7,204 nucleotides of DNA from an uncultured Victivallaceae bacterium (GCA_934663655.1 CAKUKT010000128.1:1-7204); one strand, 5' to 3'. Numbered from the stretch's first letter, positions 1 through 6,860 are shown. Translations and numbers: made by a program. Notes: generated by a model from the sequence alone, not told the origin.

Positions 1-2
1 GC

Positions 3-629
3 AGTGAATCGGTCGAAGTGCTTAAAGGGGTGGATTTCCAGCTGGCGGCCGGCGAATGGTGCGCGATTTTCGGTGCGCCGGGCAGCGGCAAGACGACGCT
101 GCTCAACCTCATCGGAGCGCTGGAGCGTCCGGATGCCGGAACCATCCGGGTGGCGGGAGAGAATATCAGTGGCTTCCGTCGTCGTGAAGCGGCGAAGTTC
201 CGGGCGTCGCGGATCGGTTTTGTATTTCAGGCCTATCATCTGCTGCCGGAGTTGACGGTGCTGGAAAATGTTTCGCTGGCGGCGCGGCTGGCCGGGGTTC
301 CTGTTTCGGCGGCGCGGGAGCGGGCGGCTTCGCTGCTGGAAGCAGTCGGCCTCAGCCACCGATTGCGCCACCGTCCCACTGAACTTTCGGGAGGGGAACA
401 GCAGCGGGCGGCGATCGCGCGGGCGCTCATCAACGATCCGGAACTGCTGCTGGCAGATGAGCCGACCGGAAACCTCGATGCGAAAACCGGAGCTGGAATA
501 TTGGAACTGTTTCAGGAGCTGCGGGCGGCCAGGCCGGAGCGTTCGATTGTGATGATCACCCACAACCGTGAACTTGCCGGCATGGCGACCCGGGTGGCGG
601 AACTTATCGACGGAAAAATTTTCGGCTGA
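3..629 (+). CDS. ABC transporter ATP-binding protein, LolD/FtsE/MacB type (5' end outside window)
   Basis: This is the nucleotide-binding subunit of an ABC transporter. It hydrolyses ATP on the cytoplasmic side to drive a membrane partner, in this subfamily usually a LolC/E-, FtsX- or MacB-like permease. All core motifs are visible: Walker A GAPGSGKTT (bases 72-98), Q-loop Gln in VFQAYHLLPELTVLENV (228-230), signature LSGGEQQR (384-407), Walker B LLLADEP followed by TGNLD (from 444), and the H-loop His in MITHN (561-563). The LTVLENV and DEPTGNLD wording is typical of the LolD/MacB group. The open frame runs to the left edge and reads SESVEVLKGVDF, with strand beta-1 already under way. The GTG at 18 is therefore an internal codon, and roughly 15-25 residues are probably missing. 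The visible part is 208 residues, against about 225-235 for LolD. The partner permease is not in the window and would be expected upstream. The substrate cannot be told from this subunit. Confidence 0.93.
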   Translation, partial: SESVEVLKGVDFQLAAGEWCAIFGAPGSGKTTLLNLIGALERPDAGTIRVAGENISGFRRREAAKFRASRIGFVFQAYHLLPELTVLENVSLAARLAGVPVSAARERAASLLEAVGLSHRLRHRPTELSGGEQQRAAIARALINDPELLLADEPTGNLDAKTGAGILELFQELRAARPERSIVMITHNRELAGMATRVAELIDGKIFG

Positions 630-707
630 ATCGCCGGGCGGAAGCTTCCGGAACGCCGACTGATCGACAGCGCCGTTTCCACCTTGGGTACCGCTGTAAA
701 ACCGATG

Positions 708-741
708 ACAACTTGTAAAAACAGTTGTTATGGTATATATT
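708..741 (+). promoter_or_regulatory. Candidate sigma-70 promoter with overlapping dyad, upstream of the reductase-hisF unit
   Basis: A -35-like TTGTAA (713-718) and a -10-like TATATT (736-741) are separated by 17 bases in an AT-rich stretch of an otherwise GC-rich region. The match is 4/6 and 5/6. Transcription would start near 748, giving a leader of about 70 bases before the ATG at 820. An inverted repeat, ACAACT at 708-713 and AGTTGT at 723-728, spans the -35 box and could be an operator. A second imperfectly placed pair, TTATGGT (728-734) and ACCATAA (766-772), flanks the -10 region. No T-tract terminator for the upstream ABC gene is visible in 630-707. Confidence 0.5.
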
Positions 742-819
742 AATAATAGTTATTGTTTCCTTACAACCATAATTGTTTTTCTCAGGGTCTCGACAGTTAA
801 ATTAGGGTAATGTGATTTC

Positions 820-1998
820 ATGAATAGAGTTTTTCTCACCGGCATCACCGGTCTGGTAGGCAGTGCTTTCGTCGTTGCGCTGTTGCGCGAACGCAAGGAT
901 TACGAAATTGTGTGTCTGACGCGTAAGAGCGCGGTCAAGAGCGCCGCCGAACGAACCGAGGAGATCATCCGGAGCGAATGCGCGTTTGACGGATGTCCGG
1001 AAGTTGCCGATGAGATACTGAGCCGGGTCAGCGTGGTTGAAGGGGACGTTGTAACGATCAACCCGGCGGAACTGGCTGCGGATCCGCGGCTCAAGGGCGT
1101 GAATATCATTTTTCACTGTGCCGCCGATGTCAACCTCGGCAAGGATCCCACCGGCAGAACTTTCCGCATCAACTACGACGGCACGGTGAACATGGTTGAC
1201 CTTGCCCACCGGCTGGGGGTCAGCGAGTTCCATTACGTGGCCACCGCCTATGTGGCCGGAAAGCTCGCCGGAGTCGCCTATGAGACCGCTCCGGTTGACA
1301 ATGGTTTCAACAATCCTTACGAGGAGAGCAAGTTCAAGGCGGAGATGCTGGTTCGCAACAGCGGGATTCCGTTCTCGATCTACCGGCCGGCGATCATCAC
1401 CGGTCGGCGCTGCGACGGTCGGATCCGCAAACCGCTGGCCTTTTACCGGGTGCTCGAATTTATCGGCAAGGTGAAGAGCCACCGCTGTACCAAGCTCGGC
1501 ATTCCGGCCACTGAGTGGACGGATATGAATCTGCGGTTTGCCACCGCCCCCTCCGAACACGTCTATTTTGTGCCGATCGATTACGTTCAGGAAGCGATCA
1601 CGGCGTTGTTCCAGAAGCCGGTGACGAATACCGGTTACCACATCACCGGCGACAGTCCGCTCACCACCAGACAGATTGAGGAATCGGTCTGCCGGGTGCT
1701 CCGGCTCGACGGGGTGGCGATCAACAAGAATCTCAAGGAGGAGACTGCGGATGACCGCCTGATCGGGCGTTTTCTCGGGGATCTCTTCCCCTATTTCTCG
1801 TCGGACATCGTTTTTGATCAGAGCAATGTCCGCAAGGTGCTCGGCAATGAAATTCTCGACTGGGACTACGGCGTCGCCGGTCTGGAGAAGTTGATCCGGT
1901 CGTTCTATCTCGACTATTTCCCGAATGTCGACTGGTTGCAGCAGCTCGCCTCCACTGAGGCGGATCGCGCTCCGAGAAATCGTGACGACGAGTGCTGA
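820..1998 (+). CDS. Extended short-chain dehydrogenase/reductase, stand-alone thioester-reductase-like (NAD_binding_4)
   Basis: This is a cytoplasmic NAD(P)-dependent oxidoreductase of 392 residues. The Rossmann signature TGITGLVG lies at residues 7-14, HCAAD at 99-103, the strand-5 motif ATAYVAG at 141-147, and the catalytic YxxxK as Y167-E-E-S-K171. The C-terminal substrate part has IYRPAIITG and then VPIDYVQEAI, in the same order as in carboxylic-acid and thioester reductase domains. Those enzymes reduce an acyl carrier or CoA thioester to an aldehyde or alcohol. Here there is no attached adenylation or carrier domain, so the acyl donor is unknown, and a sugar epimerase or dehydratase role cannot be excluded. 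The usual serine before Thr-Ala-Tyr in STAYV is an alanine (A141), while T142 is kept. The ATG at 820 precedes the Rossmann strand by three residues, but its ribosome site is weak (AGGG at 804-807, 12 bases away). The charged tail after about residue 378 is probably disordered. It is followed 23 bases later by hisF and probably cotranscribed with it. Confidence 0.85.
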   Translation: MNRVFLTGITGLVGSAFVVALLRERKDYEIVCLTRKSAVKSAAERTEEIIRSECAFDGCPEVADEILSRVSVVEGDVVTINPAELAADPRLKGVNIIFHCAADVNLGKDPTGRTFRINYDGTVNMVDLAHRLGVSEFHYVATAYVAGKLAGVAYETAPVDNGFNNPYEESKFKAEMLVRNSGIPFSIYRPAIITGRRCDGRIRKPLAFYRVLEFIGKVKSHRCTKLGIPATEWTDMNLRFATAPSEHVYFVPIDYVQEAITALFQKPVTNTGYHITGDSPLTTRQIEESVCRVLRLDGVAINKNLKEETADDRLIGRFLGDLFPYFSSDIVFDQSNVRKVLGNEILDWDYGVAGLEKLIRSFYLDYFPNVDWLQQLASTEADRAPRNRDDEC

Positions 1999-2009
1999 GA
2001 GCGAGGGGG

Positions 2010-2014
2010 AGGAG
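2010..2014 (+). promoter_or_regulatory. Ribosome binding site that fixes the hisF start
   Basis: AGGAG, inside a longer purine run, lies 7 bases before the ATG at 2022. This favours 2022 over the in-frame GTG at 1992. The GTG would add ten basic residues with no counterpart in HisF and would overlap the end of the reductase gene. Confidence 0.8.
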
Positions 2015-2021
2015 CCGAAAA

Positions 2022-2786
2022 ATGAAGCATCAGAAACTCAGCATCATGCCCTGTCTGGATATGCGCGACGGGCGGGTTGTCAAGGGGGTGCATTTCGTTG
2101 ATATCGCCGATGCCGGGGATCCGGTGGCGTGCGCGCGCGCCTATTGTGAAGCGGGTGCGGACGAGCTGGCGCTTCTCGACATCACCGCCACGGTGGAGAA
2201 GCGGGATACGCTGGTCGAAGTTGTGAAGCGGGTTGCCGAGGTATGTACGGTTCCCTTCACGGTCGGCGGTGGTATTCGAGATGTCGAGTCCGCCCGGGCG
2301 GTGCTGGCGGCGGGAGCGGATCGGGTTTCGGTCAGCAGTGCCGCGTTTCGCCGGCCGGAACTGATCAAGGAATTGATAAAGGAGTTCGGGGTTGGCGCGG
2401 TGACGGTGGCGATCGACCTGGATGTGAATCCGGCGCTGCCCTCGGGGTACGAGGTCTACATCGACGGCGGCAGAACCGCCACCGGCAGTGATGCGGTGGA
2501 ATGGGCCCGGCGGGTGGATGATTTCGGAGTGGAGGTGATCCTGCCGACGAGCAAGGCGGGTGATGGTGCGCGGACGGGGTTTGACCTGCCGGTGATCCGG
2601 GCGATGGCTTCGGTCTGCCGGGCGGACATCGTTGCCTCCGGCGGAGCTGGGACGATGGAACATTTTGCTGAAGCGGCCCGGGCGGGAGCGTCGATTCTGC
2701 TGGCGGCTTCGGTTTTCCACTTCCACATCATTGATATTCCGGAACTCAAGGCATATCTGCGCCGCAACGGATTTATCGTCGCCTGA
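2022..2786 (+). CDS. hisF: Imidazole glycerol phosphate synthase cyclase subunit, divergent HisF
   Basis: This is a (beta-alpha)8-barrel protein of 254 residues, the normal HisF length. HisF uses ammonia delivered by the glutaminase HisH to turn PRFAR into imidazole glycerol phosphate and AICAR, in the cytoplasm, linking histidine and purine synthesis. The family reads end to end: PCLDMRDGRVVKG (catalytic D13 and K21), LDITA, FTVGGGI, VAID (catalytic D132), GGRTATGSDAVEWA, ASGGAG and AASVFHF. Compared from memory with Thermotoga maritima HisF, several usually constant positions differ. The SINTAA segment is SVSSAA (S105 for N103). LLTSxDRDG is LPTSKAGDG, which keeps the Asp of DG but loses the earlier Asp and Arg. 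Two of the four charged gate residues facing HisH, R5 and E167, are replaced by S7 and V172. No hisH, hisA or other his gene is in view. A true but drifted HisF is most likely; a paralogue with another ammonia-dependent role is possible. Confidence 0.88.
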   Translation: MKHQKLSIMPCLDMRDGRVVKGVHFVDIADAGDPVACARAYCEAGADELALLDITATVEKRDTLVEVVKRVAEVCTVPFTVGGGIRDVESARAVLAAGADRVSVSSAAFRRPELIKELIKEFGVGAVTVAIDLDVNPALPSGYEVYIDGGRTATGSDAVEWARRVDDFGVEVILPTSKAGDGARTGFDLPVIRAMASVCRADIVASGGAGTMEHFAEAARAGASILLAASVFHFHIIDIPELKAYLRRNGFIVA

Positions 2787-2808
2787 GGCGCCCGCAGTTT
2801 TGGTGTTC

Positions 2809-2814
2809 TATAAT
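2809..2814 (+). promoter_or_regulatory. Possible -10 element of the araC-type gene
   Basis: A perfect TATAAT lies 23 bases after the hisF stop and 53 bases before the regulator ATG. No recognisable -35 box sits 16-18 bases upstream, where the sequence is GC-rich, so this would need an activator or another sigma factor. No convincing terminator separates hisF from the regulator, and read-through is possible. Confidence 0.3.
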
Positions 2815-2867
2815 CTCCTGTCGTCGTTTTACTGGCATTACGCCTTTGATATTTCTGTGGAATATGC

Positions 2868-3698
2868 ATGGAAAAGCGCCGTCAGGAACTTTTGAAACTG
2901 TTGAACGACTTTGTCAATTCGCCGGAATGCCGGGTCGAAGTTGTTGATGAAAACAGTTCCTGCAGGCATTCTCACCGTTACTGGGAATTTATGATTCCCC
3001 GCAGACGTCGGGAGGAACCATTTCGGACTGCGGTGATCATTCCTCCCCAGGTTCGGCACCGGCCGATGCCGGTTGCGGTTAACAACAAGGGGGTCAGCTG
3101 TCAGATCCTGCCGCATCATTTTATCTGCAATTTCTATCGGCGTACCATTGCCTCGTCTGTGAAAAGCGGGGCGCTTAACAGCCTGTTGTTGCATCATCTG
3201 GAACTATTCACCTCTCTGGTCAGATCGGATATGCCGGTGGAATTGATCCGCAGTGAATCGTCAGCTCTCATTGCCACTTTTACATTTGTGCTCAAAGAGG
3301 TATGGAAAAACACCGTCAAACCGCCCCCGGCGCGTACTATCGGGCGGGCGGTTCAGTACATTGTGACTAACGCTGGAAATTCCGAATTGACTGTGGAAAC
3401 CGTTGCGGAAACCCTTGGGGTGGGCAGAATTTATCTGGCACGTCTTTTCCGTCGTGAACTTGGTCTTTCTGCGCGTCAATTTATCGTTGAAACACGGCTG
3501 AATATGGCAAAAGAGCTGCTTGAGGACGGCCGTTATCAGATCGCTTACATCGCGGAAATGACCGGCTGGGGCAGTTCTGCCTACTTCATCAATGTGTTCA
3601 GAAAACATTTTGGCATAACTCCGGCCGGTTATGCCCGCTGTTGCCATAATGGCCGGGTTTTCTCCATTGCTTCTTTACGCGCCGATATCACCTACTGA
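2868..3698 (+). CDS. AraC-family transcriptional regulator with a short cupin-like sensor domain
   Basis: This is a DNA-binding regulator of 276 residues. The C-terminal AraC/XylS domain covers about residues 160-260. Helix-turn-helix one lies in LTVETVAETLGVGRIYLARLF and helix-turn-helix two in IAYIAEMTGWGSSAYFINVF, followed by RKHFGITPAGYARC, close to the family ending. The N-terminal part keeps the cupin marks of sugar-sensing AraC proteins: H34-S-H36 followed by W39-E40-F41, then IPPQVRH with H64. The stretch between these marks is short and basic (PRRRREEP), so the usual small barrel seems trimmed by several residues. The ligand is unknown. The ATG at 2868 has only a weak GGAA upstream. 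An ATG at 2864 is out of frame. The gene lies directly before a pseudopilin gene on the same strand, after a 331-base gap with a dyad and a strong promoter. Regulation of that gene is an inference from position. By eye its GC content is lower than that of hisF. Confidence 0.88.
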   Translation: MEKRRQELLKLLNDFVNSPECRVEVVDENSSCRHSHRYWEFMIPRRRREEPFRTAVIIPPQVRHRPMPVAVNNKGVSCQILPHHFICNFYRRTIASSVKSGALNSLLLHHLELFTSLVRSDMPVELIRSESSALIATFTFVLKEVWKNTVKPPPARTIGRAVQYIVTNAGNSELTVETVAETLGVGRIYLARLFRRELGLSARQFIVETRLNMAKELLEDGRYQIAYIAEMTGWGSSAYFINVFRKHFGITPAGYARCCHNGRVFSIASLRADITY

Positions 3699-3739
3699 CC
3701 GACTGGCAGAATCGGGTTTACAGGAGACTCCCGGCTGAG

Positions 3740-3758
3740 ATTATGACGAGATCATAAT
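3740..3758 (+). promoter_or_regulatory. Perfect 7-base dyad in the regulator-pseudopilin gap, candidate operator or hairpin
   Basis: ATTATGA (3740-3746) and TCATAAT (3752-3758) form a perfect inverted repeat with a 5-base spacer (CGAGA). It lies 42 bases after the regulator stop and about 185 bases upstream of the pseudopilin -35 box. It has no T-tract, so it is a poor terminator. The length and symmetry fit a dimeric protein site. The rest of the 3699-4029 gap holds only the promoter listed next; the long reading frame through it has no credible start or ribosome site. Confidence 0.35.
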
Positions 3759-3942
3759 TGCCAGGAGTTGTTTTTTCCGGTTACATCAACCATCTGCCGA
3801 CCGGCGTTCTGTTTCCCGGGTCATGACTATTTTCCCTTTCCAGGTTCCGGTATCTGTAATTTCACGACGAGGTGGACGCCGCCTGATGAAAGCAGTGTTG
3901 TTTTTTCATGTTTATTGGTTGCAAAATTGATATCCATGACTC

Positions 3943-3970
3943 TTTACATTCGGTTTCAAATTACTATAAT
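3943..3970 (+). promoter_or_regulatory. Sigma-70-type promoter of the pseudopilin gene
   Basis: TTTACA (3943-3948, 5/6 match) and a perfect TATAAT (3965-3970) are 16 bases apart. This is the strongest promoter match in the window. The start would fall near 3977, with a leader of about 53 bases. A small dyad, CTATA (3964-3968) and TATAG (3975-3979), overlaps the -10 box and the start point. The ribosome site is AAGAGAG (4017-4023), 6 bases before the ATG. Confidence 0.7.
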
Positions 3971-4029
3971 ATACTATAGACAGTGCATCCGGAGCCTGCA
4001 GAAATCCAATACAACCAAGAGAGTTTGTA

Positions 4030-4749
4030 ATGAAAAAAAATAAATTTACACTTATTGAATTGTTGATCGTGATTGCGATCATCGCAATTCTGGCAAGTTT
4101 GCTGATGCCGGCATTGAATAAAGCCAGAGACAGGGCAAAACAGATAAATTGCATCGCCAATCTGAAAAACAACCAGCTGTGCATGCAAACTTATGCTGAT
4201 GCCTTCAATGGAGTTTTTGTAACCTGGTCCTCGTATCTGTATACCACCTATCGTGATCCGGCATATTATGCCTACAGCTGGGCCGGCAATTTAAAAGGGG
4301 CCGGTTTCATGGAGAATGTTGACACCGCGGTCTGTCCAAGTTCGAGAAATCAGAATCCTCTGGATGAATCGGGGCTTTATCTGCTCAATGTTTACGGAGC
4401 TTTCGCGAATGCGCATCTGTATGATCGTTACGGACAGGAGTTCGGCTTATACCCGGACAGCCGATTCAAAGGTATCAACAGCAAGAAAGTCAGGTATCCG
4501 GGCAGCTTGATGCTTCTCGCCGATGCCCGCAGTGGAACTCATACCGACTACGATCAGTTTTACATTTGGAACCCAAATGCGAGCTGGGGAAATTATCTTA
4601 TGTACGCTGTGCATGGCGAAATGATCAATATTGATGGTCATGTGGCGAGCCTGCTTCCACAGGAAGCCAAAACATTGTTCAACGTCAACGGCAGTGATGG
4701 CGGGGTGTTCTACTTCTTCAAGTATGGGGTCCGCATCGGTCCCATTTAA
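4030..4749 (+). CDS. Orphan pseudopilin-like protein with prepilin N-terminal cleavage/methylation signal
   Basis: This 239-residue protein begins MKKNK-FTLIELLIVIAIIAIL, a type IV prepilin/type II secretion pseudopilin signal. It has a short basic leader, Phe as the mature first residue, Glu at mature +5 (E10), and one hydrophobic helix at about residues 6-28. The family is normally cleaved and N-methylated by prepilin peptidase and anchored in the inner membrane, with the rest outside the cytoplasm. The residue before the cut is Lys instead of the usual Gly, a form I recall as common in Lentisphaerota. After the helix, INCIANLKN and YADAFNG match the large DUF1559/H-X9-DG family. The hallmark near the C-terminus is shortened: H195, six residues, then D202-G203 followed by HVASL. 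No secretion ATPase, platform protein or other pilin is nearby, so it is an orphan whose role is unknown. The AT-rich codon use differs from hisF and fucI. Confidence 0.9.
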   Translation: MKKNKFTLIELLIVIAIIAILASLLMPALNKARDRAKQINCIANLKNNQLCMQTYADAFNGVFVTWSSYLYTTYRDPAYYAYSWAGNLKGAGFMENVDTAVCPSSRNQNPLDESGLYLLNVYGAFANAHLYDRYGQEFGLYPDSRFKGINSKKVRYPGSLMLLADARSGTHTDYDQFYIWNPNASWGNYLMYAVHGEMINIDGHVASLLPQEAKTLFNVNGSDGGVFYFFKYGVRIGPI

Positions 4750-4780
4750 GTATAAGGCGGTGTGTGTACATGACGAATAT

Positions 4781-4815
4781 GAAAATCCGGAGATCGATTT
4801 GAACTCCGGATTTTC
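4781..4815 (+). terminator. Intrinsic terminator after the pseudopilin gene, possibly bidirectional
   Basis: A perfect 12-base stem (4781-4792 with 4804-4815) encloses an 11-base loop. The core is TCCGGAG/CTCCGGA, with AAAA on the left arm and TTTT on the right. It lies 31 bases after the pseudopilin stop. The A and T runs form the outer part of the stem, so it could also work for minus-strand transcripts that escape the fucI terminator. Confidence 0.75.
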
Positions 4816-4860
4816 GCTGATGGTTGTAACGAGAAGGACGAGGAATAATTTATAAAGGAA

Positions 4861-4974
4861 ATGAGCAGCCGACAGGGTGCATCGTCCGCCCGTAAAAATG
4901 ACGGTCGAAAGATGGGCGAACTTTTCCGGCTTTTTTTATGGACGGAACTCCTCCGGCTGCTGCGGGACAAATAA
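4861..4974 (+). CDS. Possible 37-residue small protein (or structured RNA) between two terminators
   Basis: An ATG at 4861 opens a 37-codon frame ending in TAA at 4972-4974, three bases before the fucI terminator stem. The peptide has a polar, basic first half, and its second half reads GELFRLFLWTELLRLLRDK, which would form a strongly amphipathic helix. A stop codon lies just upstream in the same frame (4846-4848), so this is not the tail of a longer gene. The purine run AAAGGAA abuts the ATG and is too close for a normal ribosome site; AAGGACGAGGA (4834-4844) is rather far. The same DNA can fold as RNA: GTCCGCCC (4884-4891) pairs with GGGCGAAC (4914-4921) with one mismatch, followed by TTTT and a run of seven T (4931-4937). 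It could therefore be a backup terminator or a small RNA. I do not recognise a family. Confidence 0.25.
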   Translation: MSSRQGASSARKNDGRKMGELFRLFLWTELLRLLRDK

Positions 4975-5007
4975 AACGGCGGCCGGGGATGAAACTCCCC
5001 GGCCGCC
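4972..5007 (-). terminator. Intrinsic terminator of the L-fucose isomerase gene
   Basis: A perfect 11-base GC-only stem (4978-4988 with 4997-5007) has an 8-base loop. Read on the minus strand it is followed at once by CGTTTTAT, a short U-tract. It lies 40 bases past the fucI stop, the expected place for a rho-independent terminator. Confidence 0.85.
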
Positions 5008-5047
5008 TCGTTATTTAACCGGTATTGTTCCGGTACTGCGGTCAGCC

Positions 5048-6808
5048 TCAGCGGTAGACCGGTCCGAAGTTGGCGCAGGCGCGATAGTCGGCGCCCTCCT
5101 TGTCCATGCCGAAAGCGTTCCACGCCGCCGGCCGGAAGATCTTCTCCTCGGGAACGTTGTGCATGCAGACCGGAATCCGCAGCATCGAGGCGAGCGTGAT
5201 CAACGCCGCGCCGATATGGCCGTAGCTGAACGCACCATGGTTGGCGCCCCAGTTGGCCATCACGCTGTAAACGTCACGGAACGCGCCTTCACCGGTGAGC
5301 CGGGGGACGAACCAGGTGGTCGGCCAGGTGGGATCGGTGCGTTCGTCAAGAATACGGTGCACTTCGTCGGGTAGTTCGCAGGTATATCCCTCGGCGATCT
5401 GGATCACCGGTCCCAGGCCCTTGATGAGGTTCATACGGCTCATCGTGATCGGCATGCCGCCGCGGGTGCGGAAATTGCTGGAGAAGCCGCCGCCGCGGAA
5501 GTAACCGTCGCTGGCGGCGCACCATTTGGTGGCCTTGAGACAGCCGTCAACGTCGGCATCGGAAATCTCCCAGAAGCGTTTCATCACCGGCTTGCCGTCG
5601 GCGTCGTGCTGTTCGCCGGTGGCGTCGAGGGTGGTTGCGCCGGAGTTGATCAGATGGATCAATCCCGGTTCCGGAAGGTCGTAACCGGAGACGCGTTTGA
5701 CCGCCTCGCGGCTCCAGAAGGTGCGGACGTCCGAAAATCCCTGGGCGGTGCCGGTGAGCAGGTGTCCGAACATCATCATCACGCCGTTGAGTGCGTCATT
5801 CTCGGTGGCTACCACCATCGCTTCGCGGATACCGTTCCAGTCGAAGGAACTGCAGAGCATCGCCTCGGTGAAGTCTCCATTCGGGAAGTGGTCGGTCCAC
5901 TGGCGTTGTCCCTGGAAGCCACCGGCAATCGCGTTGTGGCCGTCGGCCTCTTCACGGAAACCGAGTTCGGCGAGTTTCGGGTTGCCGCGCATCAGGTCAC
6001 GGGCGATCATGGTCATCTTGACGACGAATTCCCAGACCTTGTCTTTTTGTTCGCGGGTGCGCTGAACTTCCGGGGGATTGCGGTCGGCGCCTTCGGCGCA
6101 GTGTTTTCTGGTCCATTCGAGCGCGCGCTTGAATTCCTCCTGGTCGTAAATTCCCTCGTCCATCCGGCGGAGAAATTCCGAACAATCGACCGATTCGCAG
6201 CGCATATTGAAATAATCTTCGAAAAGTTCCGGATTGACGATCGATCCGGCGATTCCCATGGCGACGCTGCCCATCGAGAGATAGGACTTGCCGCGCATCC
6301 AGCCGACCGCGACCGCGGCCCGGGCGAAAGCGAGAATTTTTTCGGCGACATCGGCGGGAATGGAGGCGTCGTCGGCATCCTGAACGTCACGACCGTAAAT
6401 GCCGAAAGCGGGCAGTCCTTTCTGAGCGTGTCCGGCGAGTACGGCGGCGAGATAGACCGCGCCGGGGCGTTCGGTGCCGTTGAATCCCCAGACCGCTTTC
6501 TGGGTCAGCGGATCCATATCCATGGTCTCCGAGCCGTAGCACCAGCAGGGGGTGACGGTCAGCGTGGCGGTTACTCCGCGTTCGGAGAAGAGTTTCTGAC
6601 AGGCGGCCGCTTCCGCGACGCCGCCGATGGTGGTTTCGGCGATCACGCATTCGACTTTGCGGCCGTCGGGATAGCGGAGATTTTCCGAAATCAGTTCGGC
6701 GGCGGCTCTGGCCATGTTCATGGTCTGAGTTTCGAGTGATTCGCGGATGCCTTTGCGACGGCCGTCGATGGTCGGCCGGATTCCGATGCGGGGAGTAGTT
6801 TCGATCAT
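5048..6808 (-). CDS. fucI: L-fucose isomerase
   Basis: This cytoplasmic aldose-ketose isomerase converts L-fucose to L-fuculose and typically also D-arabinose to D-ribulose, using Mn2+. It is the first step before fuculokinase and fuculose-phosphate aldolase. The 586-residue length matches the E. coli enzyme (591), and similarity is visible throughout: [13 protein letters not shown] near the start, [50 protein letters not shown], and [14 protein letters not shown] in the C-terminal domain. The metal ligands are E336 (in ATEND), D360 (in SDVRTFW) and H524 (in WGANHG), equivalent to E337, D361 and H528 of E. coli. The start is the ATG at 6808, with AGGAG (6819-6823) ten bases upstream. A longer frame from a TTG at 6889 would place the start codon on the -35 box and add residues with no family match. 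No fucose kinase, aldolase or permease is in the window. The gene is intact and closely resembles the family. Confidence 0.97.
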   Translation of the reverse strand: MIETTPRIGIRPTIDGRRKGIRESLETQTMNMARAAAELISENLRYPDGRKVECVIAETTIGGVAEAAACQKLFSERGVTATLTVTPCWCYGSETMDMDPLTQKAVWGFNGTERPGAVYLAAVLAGHAQKGLPAFGIYGRDVQDADDASIPADVAEKILAFARAAVAVGWMRGKSYLSMGSVAMGIAGSIVNPELFEDYFNMRCESVDCSEFLRRMDEGIYDQEEFKRALEWTRKHCAEGADRNPPEVQRTREQKDKVWEFVVKMTMIARDLMRGNPKLAELGFREEADGHNAIAGGFQGQRQWTDHFPNGDFTEAMLCSSFDWNGIREAMVVATENDALNGVMMMFGHLLTGTAQGFSDVRTFWSREAVKRVSGYDLPEPGLIHLINSGATTLDATGEQHDADGKPVMKRFWEISDADVDGCLKATKWCAASDGYFRGGGFSSNFRTRGGMPITMSRMNLIKGLGPVIQIAEGYTCELPDEVHRILDERTDPTWPTTWFVPRLTGEGAFRDVYSVMANWGANHGAFSYGHIGAALITLASMLRIPVCMHNVPEEKIFRPAAWNAFGMDKEGADYRACANFGPVYR

Positions 6809-6860
6809 TTGTTCTTTTCTCCTGACGTAAGAAGGTTGAAACGGGTTCGCCCCGGTTGTG

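Noticed and set aside
639..650. Perfect 12-base palindrome CGGAAGCTTCCG just after the ABC gene
   Set aside because: It has no loop and no T-tract, so it is not a terminator. A palindrome this short is plausible by chance.
802..1641. Minus-strand 279-codon frame opposite the reductase gene
   Set aside because: It mirrors the codon boundaries of a gene with clear Rossmann and YxxxK motifs, and has no recognisable family features.
1992..2021. GTG start adding ten residues to HisF and overlapping the reductase stop
   Set aside because: The ATG at 2022 has a strong ribosome site, and the HisF family begins there.
1914..2726. Minus-strand 270-codon frame opposite hisF
   Set aside because: It is antisense to conserved HisF motifs. 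Its Arg/His/Pro-rich content is typical of a shadow frame.
2780..2790. Small hairpin CGCC-TGA-GGCG around the hisF stop
   Set aside because: The stem is only four base pairs, and the following T run is short and offset. It is too weak to call a terminator.
3768..4043. Plus-strand 91-codon frame between the regulator and the pseudopilin
   Set aside because: It starts at a TTG directly against AGGAG, runs through the promoter and overlaps the pseudopilin start. Its composition is not protein-like.
5606..6739. Long plus-strand open frame of 377 codons opposite fucI
   Set aside because: It is an antisense shadow of the GC-rich fucI gene, which matches L-fucose isomerase along its whole length.
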